Below, one piece after another: positions 43,324 to 52,173 of a stretch of DNA of 64,000 nucleotides (its first letter is position 1; each line of letters begins with the position of its first letter). The stretch is taken from NCBI RefSeq assembly GCF_003945345.1, contig NZ_AP019308.1:3968001-4032000 (forward strand). Reading direction: 5' to 3'. Position numbers and translations under genes: made by a program. This stretch comes from Paenibacillus baekrokdamisoli (GTDB taxonomy: Bacteria; Bacillota; Bacilli; Paenibacillales; Paenibacillaceae). The notes under the pieces are model-generated. The model was given only the letters and a program-made list of their open reading frames with translations. It did no database searches and was not told where the DNA came from.

Positions 43324-45909
43324 TCACAGCCTCGGATCAATCTCTTTTTCCTTAGACACCTCGAACAGCAGGTTCGCTACTGCTCCTTTAAACACGTCAT
43401 TGTCAGGATTAATCTCGCTCAACTTGATAGATAGCAGCTTATTCCCTAACTGATGCTCACTGGCTGATGTGCGCAGCTTCGAGCTAATGTTCTTCTGTTT
43501 CATCAGCTTATTGTACTTGTGAGGGAAACGGTAATCGTATCCATAGACGATAGACAGATAGTCAGCATTGCGGACCTTCATATGGGGAACGCTGCCTTCC
43601 CTTACAACCTCGGGTTTAATAACAACGCCCTCCATATGGTTTGCCACCGTCAGCTTGGAGAAATAAAGCTCCGCCTGCTCATAGCAATCGGGATCCGAGA
43701 GGTTCACTACCAAGCACTCTTCCTCTGATACGAAGCGATACATCCTCGAGGTTGTCCAGTCAGGAATTTGCTCTTCCCCATTCTCATAAACAATCTTCAA
43801 TATGGCAAAAGGTTGATACGCCAGCTCAGCGTCCAGCGCATATAATTCCAGCTGTTTCTTATAGGTTTGATACGCCTTCACATGATCGCTCAAAGGGACA
43901 TTCGTCTTCCCCACCTCACGAACATACTTATAGTTCTGATAGACACTCGACCCGTATTTATCGCTTAACTCTGACTTGGAGATATGATATTGATCCTTCT
44001 CGAAGCCGCTAGCTTCATAGGCAAGCGTCAGTTTGGAGTAAGCTTGTTCAAAGCCGCTATGCTGCAGAAATTCCAGCTCTGTCTCCAGCGCCTTCTCGAT
44101 CGGCTTGAACTGCTTCTGGATTAACCCATCACCCAAAGCCTTCCACGGTAAAAGCTCGCCATCGAGGATAAGCATCTCAATGGCATGACTCTCCATATAA
44201 TCTCCGAATTTCTTGAGCAGCTGCGCATAAATTCCGGATAGATCGACTTGGCTGATCTTGTAGCCATTACGACTGACACCGTAGGATTGTGTGACATCCT
44301 TATGCAAATAAATATTGCAGCGTGAGCCCATATACTTAGGCTGAAGTACAACTTCCTGCTGTCCTTGCTGTACAAAATAGTCCAGACCTCTCCGCAAGGA
44401 CTCCAGCTCACCCGCGGCCTCATCCTTGTTGGCAGGTGACATCGTTCCGGAGATAAAGTTGATTTTATTCCGTGAGCAATAGTGCAGTCTTCGAATCTCT
44501 TGATTGTCGAGATCCTGGATAGAGACCTTTCGAGCCTCTTGGAATAATACAGGCAGCTCTTCGGTCAACTCAGCTTGCTTGGACTTATGAGACTTGAAGA
44601 ATGGCTTGAAGGAGATGCTTACCGCTGTCAGCATATTGCCATGTACACTGCCAGAGTCAATATGAAGCTTATTCTTAATACGGAAAGCCTGCTTCGCTGC
44701 AATATGCCCAAACACATGATAAGGGTGATTTCCTACCGCTTCTTCCCTGAGGAAATCAAGCTGCTCCTGCAGCGGAGCATTACGATTCACTCTATAATTG
44801 CGCTGATGGCGAATCGAATTCGAGTCTAGCTTACCGAGGTATTTGTTCATACATGGCGCATGGGTAACATAGAATGACGGCCCTTGCGCACCATTCAACC
44901 GGAAGAAGGGTTTGGATTTGGCCACAAGCGCTTGGAATTTCTCCAGCAGCTCCCAATCCTTCAGCAGTGCCTGGGTAGAATCAAAGTACGTATGAAGAAA
45001 TTCCTCATCCACTCCCTTGATCTCACCTCGAATAAATTTATCTACGAAATTCTCATGATTGCCAAGTACAAATAGAAAATGCTCCTGATTCTCATAGAGG
45101 AACTCCACAATAGCCTTCGTATGCTTGCCTTTATCGATCCAATCTCCTGCCAGAATAAGCTTCGTATCCTGAAGATTGGACTCGACAACTAACTTATTCC
45201 CTTCAATCTTGTACCCATAATCAAGCAGCAGTCCTTGAAGTTCGTGAATGCACTCATGCACATCTCCGATAATAATGTACTTCTGATTGTTCGGAAGGAT
45301 CGTAGCACAGTATGCATCCAGATCCTCCACTACCACTTTGTAGTCGGGATTCGCCTGCTGCTCCGTGACTGAATAGAAATCCTTCGCACGGATTTTGTGG
45401 ATCTTCGAGTAGCCCTCTCTTGAGAGGGAGCCTAACACATCCTTTTTCAAACGATTCAAATGATTGGTAATAAGCTTCTTCGAACGGTCAGAGGCATAGT
45501 AGTCTTCGCGGTTGCGATAGTCGAACAAGATCACCTCAACGTTATAGTTGTTCTCATAAGCAATGTCTCGGATCTTCCCGCGGAAGTCCTCTGCTAGACC
45601 AGTAGTATCTACGATGACAAACTCCGCATTAATGGGAAAGGATGTCGACACTTTCAATCGCTCGAACAAGAGATGAAAGGCCTGCGAGCTTGCCTCCAGC
45701 ATAACATTGTCGTATTTATCGTAATCAAACCCAAGAATCTCTTGGCGAATGCTATCCGACGAGATATATTGCACATTGGATTTACTGTTCTTACTTTCAT
45801 CAGCAAATTTTAGCTGCGGCATAAGGACTTCCTTTGCAAAGGTTGTTTTGCCGCATTCCGTTGATCCGATCATTAGAAAAATCGTATGAACCTTCGTTTG
45901 AATCTCCAC
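43324..45909 (-). CDS. pnkp: polynucleotide kinase-phosphatase-ligase of bacterial RNA repair
   Basis: An 861-residue three-domain protein, the usual Pnkp size. Domain 1 is a 5'-OH kinase with P-loop IGSTECGKTTFAKEV, more diverged than the usual GxSGSGKST but keeping GKT-T. Domain 2 is a metallophosphatase: IIIGDVHECIHELQG, LILAGDWIDKGKHT, LFVLGNHENF, YVTHAPCMN, HVFGHIAAKQAF. Domain 3 is a ligase adenylyltransferase: nucleophile Lys in LQPKYMGSRCNIYL, ILDGELLPW, MEGVVIKPE and HMKVRN. It heals and seals cleaved RNA and needs Hen1 for full ligase activity. The GTG at 45909 has GGGGGA seven bases upstream and lies three bases after the hen1 stop. Confidence 0.93.
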   Translation of the reverse strand: MEIQTKVHTIFLMIGSTECGKTTFAKEVLMPQLKFADESKNSKSNVQYISSDSIRQEILGFDYDKYDNVMLEASSQAFHLLFERLKVSTSFPINAEFVIVDTTGLAEDFRGKIRDIAYENNYNVEVILFDYRNREDYYASDRSKKLITNHLNRLKKDVLGSLSREGYSKIHKIRAKDFYSVTEQQANPDYKVVVEDLDAYCATILPNNQKYIIIGDVHECIHELQGLLLDYGYKIEGNKLVVESNLQDTKLILAGDWIDKGKHTKAIVEFLYENQEHFLFVLGNHENFVDKFIRGEIKGVDEEFLHTYFDSTQALLKDWELLEKFQALVAKSKPFFRLNGAQGPSFYVTHAPCMNKYLGKLDSNSIRHQRNYRVNRNAPLQEQLDFLREEAVGNHPYHVFGHIAAKQAFRIKNKLHIDSGSVHGNMLTAVSISFKPFFKSHKSKQAELTEELPVLFQEARKVSIQDLDNQEIRRLHYCSRNKINFISGTMSPANKDEAAGELESLRRGLDYFVQQGQQEVVLQPKYMGSRCNIYLHKDVTQSYGVSRNGYKISQVDLSGIYAQLLKKFGDYMESHAIEMLILDGELLPWKALGDGLIQKQFKPIEKALETELEFLQHSGFEQAYSKLTLAYEASGFEKDQYHISKSELSDKYGSSVYQNYKYVREVGKTNVPLSDHVKAYQTYKKQLELYALDAELAYQPFAILKIVYENGEEQIPDWTTSRMYRFVSEEECLVVNLSDPDCYEQAELYFSKLTVANHMEGVVIKPEVVREGSVPHMKVRNADYLSIVYGYDYRFPHKYNKLMKQKNISSKLRTSASEHQLGNKLLSIKLSEINPDNDVFKGAVANLLFEVSKEKEIDPRL

Positions 45910-45912
45910 TTT

Positions 45913-47184
45913 CTAGTCCCCCTTCCCCTGCAAAATAACACCTTGCGTAGTCTGAATGCCATTAACCTGGTCGCCAATCGCAACGAATTCGAATGTATAT
46001 TCCGTTCCCTCCATCATAGAAGAGAACCATTGCTGAAAAGCAACTGTACCCATTTCCCATTTATGATCGTCATGTCTGAATTCGCTTAATTCGTAATATA
46101 GGTTGAAATCGGAGTTCGGCGTCGTAATGATAAAGCGATCAAAGCTGACTTCCTTACCTATATGAAGGATAAATGCCTGTGCTTCCTCTTTGCTCATATG
46201 CTCAATGACTTCCGTCAGGATGATGTCTACCTGCTCCCCGTTATAGGCAGCTAAGAAACCATCGATCGCGTTGAAAGTGATAATGTTATCGATCTGCTTG
46301 GATTCAGCCTTGCGCTTCACAATCTCAAGCAACTCTTCATTAATATCAATCGCATAGTAGCTGTTTTCGAGCTTCCCAGCCAGCGGAATCGCATAATAAC
46401 CTTCGCCACAGCCAATATCCAGAATAGGCTTATTGAAGGGAAGCTGCGAGCTGATGAAGCTCCTCCGCTGCAATGCCGTCCCCCCAAAGTCAAAGCGGAT
46501 CTCATACCGACTCGTTTGCTCAACCACTGACTTGTAACGCTTGAATCGCTCTCTAGTCGATAGAAAGTTTCTTACGAACAGGCTGCGAATATAGAATGGC
46601 GCATCGATCACGTTAATACTCCTGATATACTTGTCCAAAATATTATCCGAGATGTCGATGTACTCATCACTGAACATGGATAAGAATAAACAAAGTACAC
46701 TGACCACATGCAGCAGCTGATAGACACTCTTGGATGTGGTAACCGTCAGTGAGTAGCTTTTATGTGCCTGATGCTCAATGCTGAAGGAATAGTCCTTCAG
46801 ATGCTTGGCGAAATAGTCAATGTAACGCATCATCTCAATATGGATGAAAGGAATGAAGAAGGTATGCTCGTAGCCCTCAATATCCCGTTCATCCTGCCCT
46901 TTCAGCGGGTGTGAGAAAAATTCATTAATCGCATTTAACGGGAATAATGGCGTGTTATACCGAGATACATTGAGATATTCGAAGTTCTCATTCTCATGCT
47001 GTTTATAGGAAATCTCATTGTCAGCATCCTTGAAGTAAACATTGAATACAGCGTCATCGGTATACCAGCCATAAGCTATACCCTTGCGGACGGACCTCAG
47101 CTGCATCCCGGTATTGGGGTTCTTCTTAATTAGAAAGGTGAAATTCGGATTCGTAGATTTCAGTTGAACGATTGCCACTTGCAT
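45913..47184 (-). CDS. hen1: Hen1 RNA 3'-terminal 2'-O-methyltransferase
   Basis: A 423-residue protein. The N-terminal half is the bacterial Hen1 domain that contacts and activates the Pnkp ligase. The C-terminal half is an AdoMet methyltransferase: PILDIGCGEGYYAIPLAGKL (motif I), YYAIDINEEL, the metal-binding ILTEVIEHMSKEEA and the Hen1-specific FRHDDHKWEMG. It methylates the 2'-OH at the 3' end of damaged RNA before sealing, so that the repaired site cannot be cut again. Slightly shorter than known bacterial Hen1 (about 460). ATG 47184 follows AGGAGA closely; a GTG two codons in is a possible start. Confidence 0.92.
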   Translation of the reverse strand: MQVAIVQLKSTNPNFTFLIKKNPNTGMQLRSVRKGIAYGWYTDDAVFNVYFKDADNEISYKQHENENFEYLNVSRYNTPLFPLNAINEFFSHPLKGQDERDIEGYEHTFFIPFIHIEMMRYIDYFAKHLKDYSFSIEHQAHKSYSLTVTTSKSVYQLLHVVSVLCLFLSMFSDEYIDISDNILDKYIRSINVIDAPFYIRSLFVRNFLSTRERFKRYKSVVEQTSRYEIRFDFGGTALQRRSFISSQLPFNKPILDIGCGEGYYAIPLAGKLENSYYAIDINEELLEIVKRKAESKQIDNIITFNAIDGFLAAYNGEQVDIILTEVIEHMSKEEAQAFILHIGKEVSFDRFIITTPNSDFNLYYELSEFRHDDHKWEMGTVAFQQWFSSMMEGTEYTFEFVAIGDQVNGIQTTQGVILQGKGD

Positions 47185-47262
47185 CTTCTCCTAACTTTAT
47201 TCGTATCAGAATTGGGTTCGATCGCATCTGCTTCCGTCTAAACACCGTCTTCGTTCGTGCTT

Positions 47263-48054
47263 CTATCCTTTTTGCCAGACTTCTTGCAAAGCAGCTCGGA
47301 ACAGCTCATCCAGCCGCTCGTCCTGCGGTTCATTAGCCGTTGGCATGGAGCCTGCAGCTCTCTCATAATAAGTGAGGCACTCTTCAATGTACGCATTGAT
47401 CGGGAGGATTCTAGGCTCATTATCTAGTTCCTCACCTGACTTCTTCCTAATGAGCAGCTCCTGAATAGCTGCTTTTAATTCACTTCCCTCTGGGACTAGT
47501 GCATCCACTAAGATGTCGAACTCAATCGGCGGCATTGTGCTGCTGCGTTCAATCCATTGGCACGCTAAGAGGGGGCGGAGAACATAGAAATACTTTTTAA
47601 TTTTCACTTGATCCCCTTGGAGATACATCCGATAGTTGCCGCGAGCCATATGCAGGTAGTGGTACATACAGGATTTTGGCGAAAAGGCAAGCGGCGATAG
47701 CGCGCGAATCTGCTCAGCTATCGTATACGGCTCCGAATAAATCATCGGAGACTGCAGCCATTCAAGCAGCGGCGGGTTAGATTTGCGAAAGAGATTCAAT
47801 GCTTTTCTTATATCCCAGCCATTAATATCCAGTAAATCGCTGATCGGCCGTTCGATAACATCTCTTTTATCGAAGATAGACAAATACCAATCTGTAGGAC
47901 GAATATAGAGAAACCGCACATCATAGTCGCTGTCCCTGGATGGAAACCCCCACGCCCGGCTGCCGGACTCACAGGCATACAATATGCGTACTTGTTCTTC
48001 TTGTTCAATGATTCGTAATTGTTCACAGATTTGCTCACGGTTATATGCGGTCAT
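47263..48054 (-). CDS. RlaP-type nucleotidyltransferase linked to RNA repair
   Basis: A 263-residue DNA-polymerase-beta-superfamily nucleotidyltransferase. The active-site motif is ACESGSRAWGFPSRDSDYDV (G-S-x9-D-x-D pattern), then RFLYIRP and the helical C-terminal part with YHYLHMARGNYR and KKYFYVLRPLLACQWIE. This matches the RlaP/YcgL-like family often encoded next to RNA ligases. It may add nucleotides to RNA ends or modify an RNA-processing factor. AAGGAG eight bases upstream fixes the start. It is the first gene of the rlaP-hen1-pnkp operon and diverges from the WYL genes. Confidence 0.87.
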   Translation of the reverse strand: MTAYNREQICEQLRIIEQEEQVRILYACESGSRAWGFPSRDSDYDVRFLYIRPTDWYLSIFDKRDVIERPISDLLDINGWDIRKALNLFRKSNPPLLEWLQSPMIYSEPYTIAEQIRALSPLAFSPKSCMYHYLHMARGNYRMYLQGDQVKIKKYFYVLRPLLACQWIERSSTMPPIEFDILVDALVPEGSELKAAIQELLIRKKSGEELDNEPRILPINAYIEECLTYYERAAGSMPTANEPQDERLDELFRAALQEVWQKG

Positions 48055-48239
48055 AATAACAACTCCTTACTGCCCTATTATTGCCCTATTACTACTGGGT
48101 TTATTGTCTCCTATTTCCATCCGGGCGAACATGGTGAAAGTATGGCGACGACAAAAATCATGCCCTAAACTTCCCCATATTCGCACGCCCCTCCCCCTGT
48201 TACAATGGAACTAGTAGTATCAACCACCGGAGGATTCAT

Positions 48240-49568
48240 ATGGCAAAAGAAAGCTTTGATAAAGAAATTCAGTTTCTGCGTATGCTCGTCCTAACGAGTG
48301 GCGCGTACAGTCGCCAACAGTTTGCAGACCGGCTCGGCATCTCGGTGCATACATTCGATAAGACGCTGCGCAAGCTCAAGGAAATCGTAAACAGCATGTA
48401 CCAGCAGCTGCCCGAGGAGCAAGGCAAAGAATTCGCAGAGATGATTCGTTTCAACTACTACGACTCTACGGATCCTATGCTCTTGTTTCTATTTCGCGCG
48501 AAGTCTCTGAAGGAGTCGGAGAGTCACCGATTCTCGCTGGTCTTAGCCGCCCTGCATGAGAAGCCGCTAACTGCGATGGAGCTTCTGGATGTATGCTGCA
48601 ATGATCCCGCTTCAAATTCCACACTATTCCCTGACGAGAAGACAATCCGTTCAGATCTCAAATATTTGGAGGAGGTAGGGGTTATTAAACGCGTGCCAGG
48701 CCCCCGACCTTCCCGTTATCGCATTCAGAATGAGCTTGTTCAGGCTTTATCTGAGGATGAGCTGCTGGATTTATACGACTTCGTGGATGTGATGGCGAAT
48801 ACGCAGGTACCGTCGGTTCAAGGTTATTTGCTCCGTGATGGCTTGAAGAAGAACGTTGCGCGGAGCTATGCCGACCCTGAAGCCAGTAAGCAGGCGATGG
48901 AGCCTTTCCTATACAAGTACCACTATCACTCCCGTATATTGGATGAGGCACACTTGTTCACGCTGCTAGCGGCTATTCGCAATCGACGCAAGGTCAGCTT
49001 TATTTATTTCTCACCTAAGTCAGATAAGAGCTATGCCTCCAAGAACACCAATCCCCTCTTCGAACGCGAGACCGAAGGGAGCACCCACACGACACTTCCT
49101 GTGAAGGTCATCTATGACCACCAATATGGCAGATGGTATCTGCTGTCGCATAGCCGCGAAGGGATAAGGAAATATCGGCTTGAGGGCATGACACAGATCG
49201 GGGAAGAGGGTGAGCCTATCTCCGAAGCGTTCTATCAAGAGCGGCTTCGTACACTTGAGGCACAAATTCAATACAGCTGGTTAATCGACACGGGACAGCC
49301 GGTTACCGTGCGTGTTCGGTTTTTTAACCCCGGTGACACAGGGCCGAATTTCATAAGGGAGCGTGTGCTGCTTCAAGGGCAATGGGGACAGATTGTGGAG
49401 GAAGAGGAAGAATCATTCATCTATGAAATTCTCGTCAATGGCATCACGGAGATCAGACCGTGGCTGCGCAGCTTTGGCTCCAGCTGTGAGATATTGGCGC
49501 CCAATCAGCTTCGGCGGGAAATGATTGCGGAATGGAAGGAGATTGCGGCCTACTATGCATCTATTTGA
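48240..49568 (+). CDS. WYL-domain transcriptional regulator 1
   Basis: A 442-residue protein. The N-terminal HTH region (LTSGAYSRQQFADRLGISVH, TFDKTLRKLKEIV) and a second winged helix (PDEKTIRSDLKYLEEVGVIK) are followed by a WYL domain (FTLLAAIRNRRKVSFIYFSP, PVKVIYDHQYGRWYLLSHSR, KYRLEGM) and a C-terminal WCX-like extension. WYL domains bind nucleic acids or nucleotides and control many stress and defence loci. Divergent placement 185 bp from rlaP suggests that it controls the RNA-repair operon. GGAGG precedes the ATG. Confidence 0.88.
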   Translation: MAKESFDKEIQFLRMLVLTSGAYSRQQFADRLGISVHTFDKTLRKLKEIVNSMYQQLPEEQGKEFAEMIRFNYYDSTDPMLLFLFRAKSLKESESHRFSLVLAALHEKPLTAMELLDVCCNDPASNSTLFPDEKTIRSDLKYLEEVGVIKRVPGPRPSRYRIQNELVQALSEDELLDLYDFVDVMANTQVPSVQGYLLRDGLKKNVARSYADPEASKQAMEPFLYKYHYHSRILDEAHLFTLLAAIRNRRKVSFIYFSPKSDKSYASKNTNPLFERETEGSTHTTLPVKVIYDHQYGRWYLLSHSREGIRKYRLEGMTQIGEEGEPISEAFYQERLRTLEAQIQYSWLIDTGQPVTVRVRFFNPGDTGPNFIRERVLLQGQWGQIVEEEEESFIYEILVNGITEIRPWLRSFGSSCEILAPNQLRREMIAEWKEIAAYYASI

Positions 49569-50376
49569 GAAAATATTCAACTATCAGGTCATCTCCCGCC
49601 TTGAGGATTCAGGCACATTCATGGTCACCTCACATGAACGGTCATGGCTCAAAACGATGCTGCAGCACCCCTCTGCTTGCGATGCCTTCTCGGAGGGTAC
49701 AAGACTGAAGCTTCAGACCATTCTGCTGGAAGATGAAGAAATAGCGATGAGCGAGCATTTTGAAGAGAAGGCTCGCAGCTTGGAGAAGCAGGTATACCAC
49801 CCGCTCCTGCGTTCCTTACGGCGATTGATTCTGGAGCGAAGCGGCATTCGCATCACCTATGCGATTAAGGACGGACAAATTCATGCCGATCAGCAGGGGA
49901 TTCCCTACAAGCTGGAATATTCCATGGTCAAGCGGGAGTGGTACCTGCTCTGGTACCATCTTAGGCATAGAAGCTTAATGAGCACACGAGTGGTTAAGAT
50001 TCATACTGTTATGGGAAAGCCTCTGCATGAAAGCCAATATGAGCAGGGTCTTTCTACAATCAATCGAATTCGAGACAAACGCAAACAAACGGCACGAATC
50101 GAGGTTGTCCCCGCTTATAATAAGGAGCTTTCTCGAATCCTGTATGCCTTCTCCTGCTTTGAGAAGGAAGTTGAATATGACTCGGAGACTCGAACCTATT
50201 GCATTCAGATAAACATTCTTGGCGATGAGGGCGAATACGTGTTATCCAAGATCCGTTTCTTAGGCAAAAGGGTGCGTGTCGTAGAAAGCGACTATTTGAA
50301 AAGGCGCATGTTGGAAGCATCGACAAAAGCTTTGGCGAGATATGGGGTTACTCCATCTTCGTTGCTAGACTCCTGA
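49555..50376 (+). CDS. WYL-domain protein 2
   Basis: A 273-residue companion of the preceding protein. No clear N-terminal HTH: it starts with MHLFEKIFNYQVISRLED and a helical region. The WYL part follows (LRRLILERSGIRITYAIKDG, EYSMVKREWYLLWYHLRHR), then a WCX-like tail (YVLSKIRFLGKRVRVVESDY). Its ATG at 49555 overlaps the first WYL gene by 14 bp, so the two proteins are made together and may act as a hetero-oligomer. A TTG at 49525 is an alternative start. Confidence 0.82.
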   Translation: MHLFEKIFNYQVISRLEDSGTFMVTSHERSWLKTMLQHPSACDAFSEGTRLKLQTILLEDEEIAMSEHFEEKARSLEKQVYHPLLRSLRRLILERSGIRITYAIKDGQIHADQQGIPYKLEYSMVKREWYLLWYHLRHRSLMSTRVVKIHTVMGKPLHESQYEQGLSTINRIRDKRKQTARIEVVPAYNKELSRILYAFSCFEKEVEYDSETRTYCIQINILGDEGEYVLSKIRFLGKRVRVVESDYLKRRMLEASTKALARYGVTPSSLLDS

Positions 50377-50384
50377 TAAATACA

Positions 50385-50428
50385 AAAGCGGCAAGTAAAC
50401 GACCTCTCCGTCGTTTACTTGCCGCTTT
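50385..50428. terminator. bidirectional terminator
   Basis: AAAGCGGCAAGTAAACGAC pairs perfectly (19 bp) with GTCGTTTACTTGCCGCTTT around a six-base loop. It separates the converging WYL genes and GTPase genes. Confidence 0.9.
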
Positions 50429-50455
50429 GTTCATCCAATAGGTATGCGATCACTC

Positions 50456-51067
50456 TTACGCTATGCCAACAAACGCTTTTATCTCTTCAATTCCACGCTT
50501 ATCTCGGTTGCTGAACATCACTGCCTGCCCATCGAACCTCTCGGCATATTCTGTTCGGACCTCAGCTAACTCCAGATCGGAGAGCCCTTCAGCGAAGCTG
50601 CGCGCAACCAGCAGCTTCTTCGAAAAGGAATGGCTTTTCAACCACTGCCACAGCCGATCATCAGACTCATATATTTTCCCCTTTAACACAAGAAGAAGTC
50701 GATCGAACTCACTGAATGGGAACACCTTCAGGAACGCTTCCACTGGATGTGCAAGCGTATCATAACCCGGTGCATCAACGAATACGGTATGCTCGTAATG
50801 GTGAAGAAGCGGAATATTAAGACTCGTACTCCAATTCGTTGCATCCGTCTGCTGACCTATGACGGGTCTTGGACTACAGCGCCCAAGGGTGATCAGATCC
50901 AGCAGCGTCGATTTGCCCGCTCCCGGCTGTCCCAATACCGCAACCTTACGTTGGTCTCGATATAGCGATAGCTCTGCACGTAGACGAATCAGATTATGCT
51001 CTAGAACCGTCCGGGCTGGAGGCTGAACAGATAAGGATGAAGCCGATTTCTTCTTCCGCAGTATCAT
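50456..51067 (-). CDS. GTPase-like protein, short partner
   Basis: A 203-residue P-loop GTPase. G1 is VAVLGQPGAGKSTLLDLI, G3 is TVFVDAPGYDTL, with a Thr-rich switch I (QQTDATNWSTS). The N/TKxD guanine-specificity motif is not recognisable where expected (KKLLVARSFAEGL), and the C-terminal membrane-associated part of its neighbour is missing. It may bind nucleotide poorly and act as a regulatory subunit. Its ATG overlaps the upstream GTPase stop (ATGA), so the two are coupled. Confidence 0.75.
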   Translation of the reverse strand: MILRKKKSASSLSVQPPARTVLEHNLIRLRAELSLYRDQRKVAVLGQPGAGKSTLLDLITLGRCSPRPVIGQQTDATNWSTSLNIPLLHHYEHTVFVDAPGYDTLAHPVEAFLKVFPFSEFDRLLLVLKGKIYESDDRLWQWLKSHSFSKKLLVARSFAEGLSDLELAEVRTEYAERFDGQAVMFSNRDKRGIEEIKAFVGIA

Positions 51068-52101
51068 TGTCGGATCCCGAGCTCTTCTTCTAGGATTTGC
51101 TCCGCAAGCTGATGACAGTCATTCAGGTAGGACTTGCCTGCTGCGAGAGTCATGCCGAATCCCGCAGCAGCGGCAATTGCTTGGCCTACAAACGGTACGT
51201 AACGCCCGATTTGTATAGAAGCTTCTCTGCCTGCATATCGCTTCAGTAGGATCATGATTCCTTCCTTCGTTGAATATTCAAGCACTCTTTTGCCAATAGG
51301 CAGCAAGGAAGGGATCAGCTTGTTCACTTTTTCGTCGCTGAGGCCATAGGATTTGCGAATATCATTGAACTGCTTGAGCATGATTGAGATATCGACGCCA
51401 ATGTTTACGCCTGGCACAGGATTCAAGCCGTTCGCAGCTGCCAGTCCGGCATACTTGTAGACGGATTTCTCACAAGCCGCTTTCTTCGCTTCCAAATGCT
51501 CCTTGCTGTAGGCTTTGGCCGAACGAGCGTATTTCTCTCTTTTGGCCGGATCAAGAGCTGCATAGATTGCATCGACTAGCTCAGTTAGTCCAGCTTTCGT
51601 ACGACAGCTGACGAAATGCACGTTCTCAGCAGACCCTACATGCTTGTGGACATCCGCGATAATTTCCGCTTCCAGCTGCTCCGTTGTTTTGCCTTCTTCC
51701 CACAGATCATCCTGTTTGTTCCGCACGAAGATGCAAACTCTGCCCTTCTCCTTCAATTGCTTGAAGAACGTCGTATCCGCTTCGTGGAACTTAGAGGCAA
51801 ACACGCACAGGAATAGATCAAGCTCTTCCGGCTGAAACTGCTCCATCCACTTATTTGGTGGAAACTTGGACGTCCCATAACCAGGCAGATCAACTAGCAG
51901 CAGCTCTTCATGCTCGATAACCTTTGCTTCGGTTGTCATATCAGTCGTTGCACCGGTTTGCGTTACCGGTTGTCCGACGATCAGATTGATTAGCGAGGAC
52001 TTTCCTGCTCCAGGCTGGCCGAACAAAGCGATTTTCAACTTCAGGTTCTGTTCATCCTCAATATCTTGACGCAGCTTCTCAGCATCTTCGCGAATATTCA
52101 T
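51064..52101 (-). CDS. IRG/dynamin-like GTPase with hydrophobic C-terminal domain
   Basis: A 345-residue GTPase. G1 is IALFGQPGAGKSSLINLIVG, G2 Thr lies in GATTDMTTEA, G3 is LLVDLPGYGTSKFP, G4 is FVRNKQDD and G5 is SCRTKAG. The C-terminal 150 residues contain amphipathic or hydrophobic stretches (YAGLAAANGLNPVPGVNIGV, YVPFVGQAIAAAAGFGMTLA) like those of immunity-related GTPases, suggesting membrane contact. GAAGGTG eight bases upstream supports ATG 52101; ATG 52152 is possible. Its role is unknown; the pair lies beside the RNA-repair/WYL locus. Confidence 0.8.
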   Translation of the reverse strand: MNIREDAEKLRQDIEDEQNLKLKIALFGQPGAGKSSLINLIVGQPVTQTGATTDMTTEAKVIEHEELLLVDLPGYGTSKFPPNKWMEQFQPEELDLFLCVFASKFHEADTTFFKQLKEKGRVCIFVRNKQDDLWEEGKTTEQLEAEIIADVHKHVGSAENVHFVSCRTKAGLTELVDAIYAALDPAKREKYARSAKAYSKEHLEAKKAACEKSVYKYAGLAAANGLNPVPGVNIGVDISIMLKQFNDIRKSYGLSDEKVNKLIPSLLPIGKRVLEYSTKEGIMILLKRYAGREASIQIGRYVPFVGQAIAAAAGFGMTLAAGKSYLNDCHQLAEQILEEELGIRQ

Positions 52102-52173
52102 AGGCTCTGCACCTTCCATGGACCAAATTGATATCGATGATAACATACTCATGATTATCCTACCCTGCGTACC

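Noticed and set aside
43111..43434. 107-codon plus-strand ORF
   Set aside because: Half of it is the MITE and the rest is antisense to the Pnkp 3' end.
44121..45909. frameshift suspicion in the diverged Pnkp kinase domain
   Set aside because: The frame is uninterrupted and all three domains follow in order at normal length.
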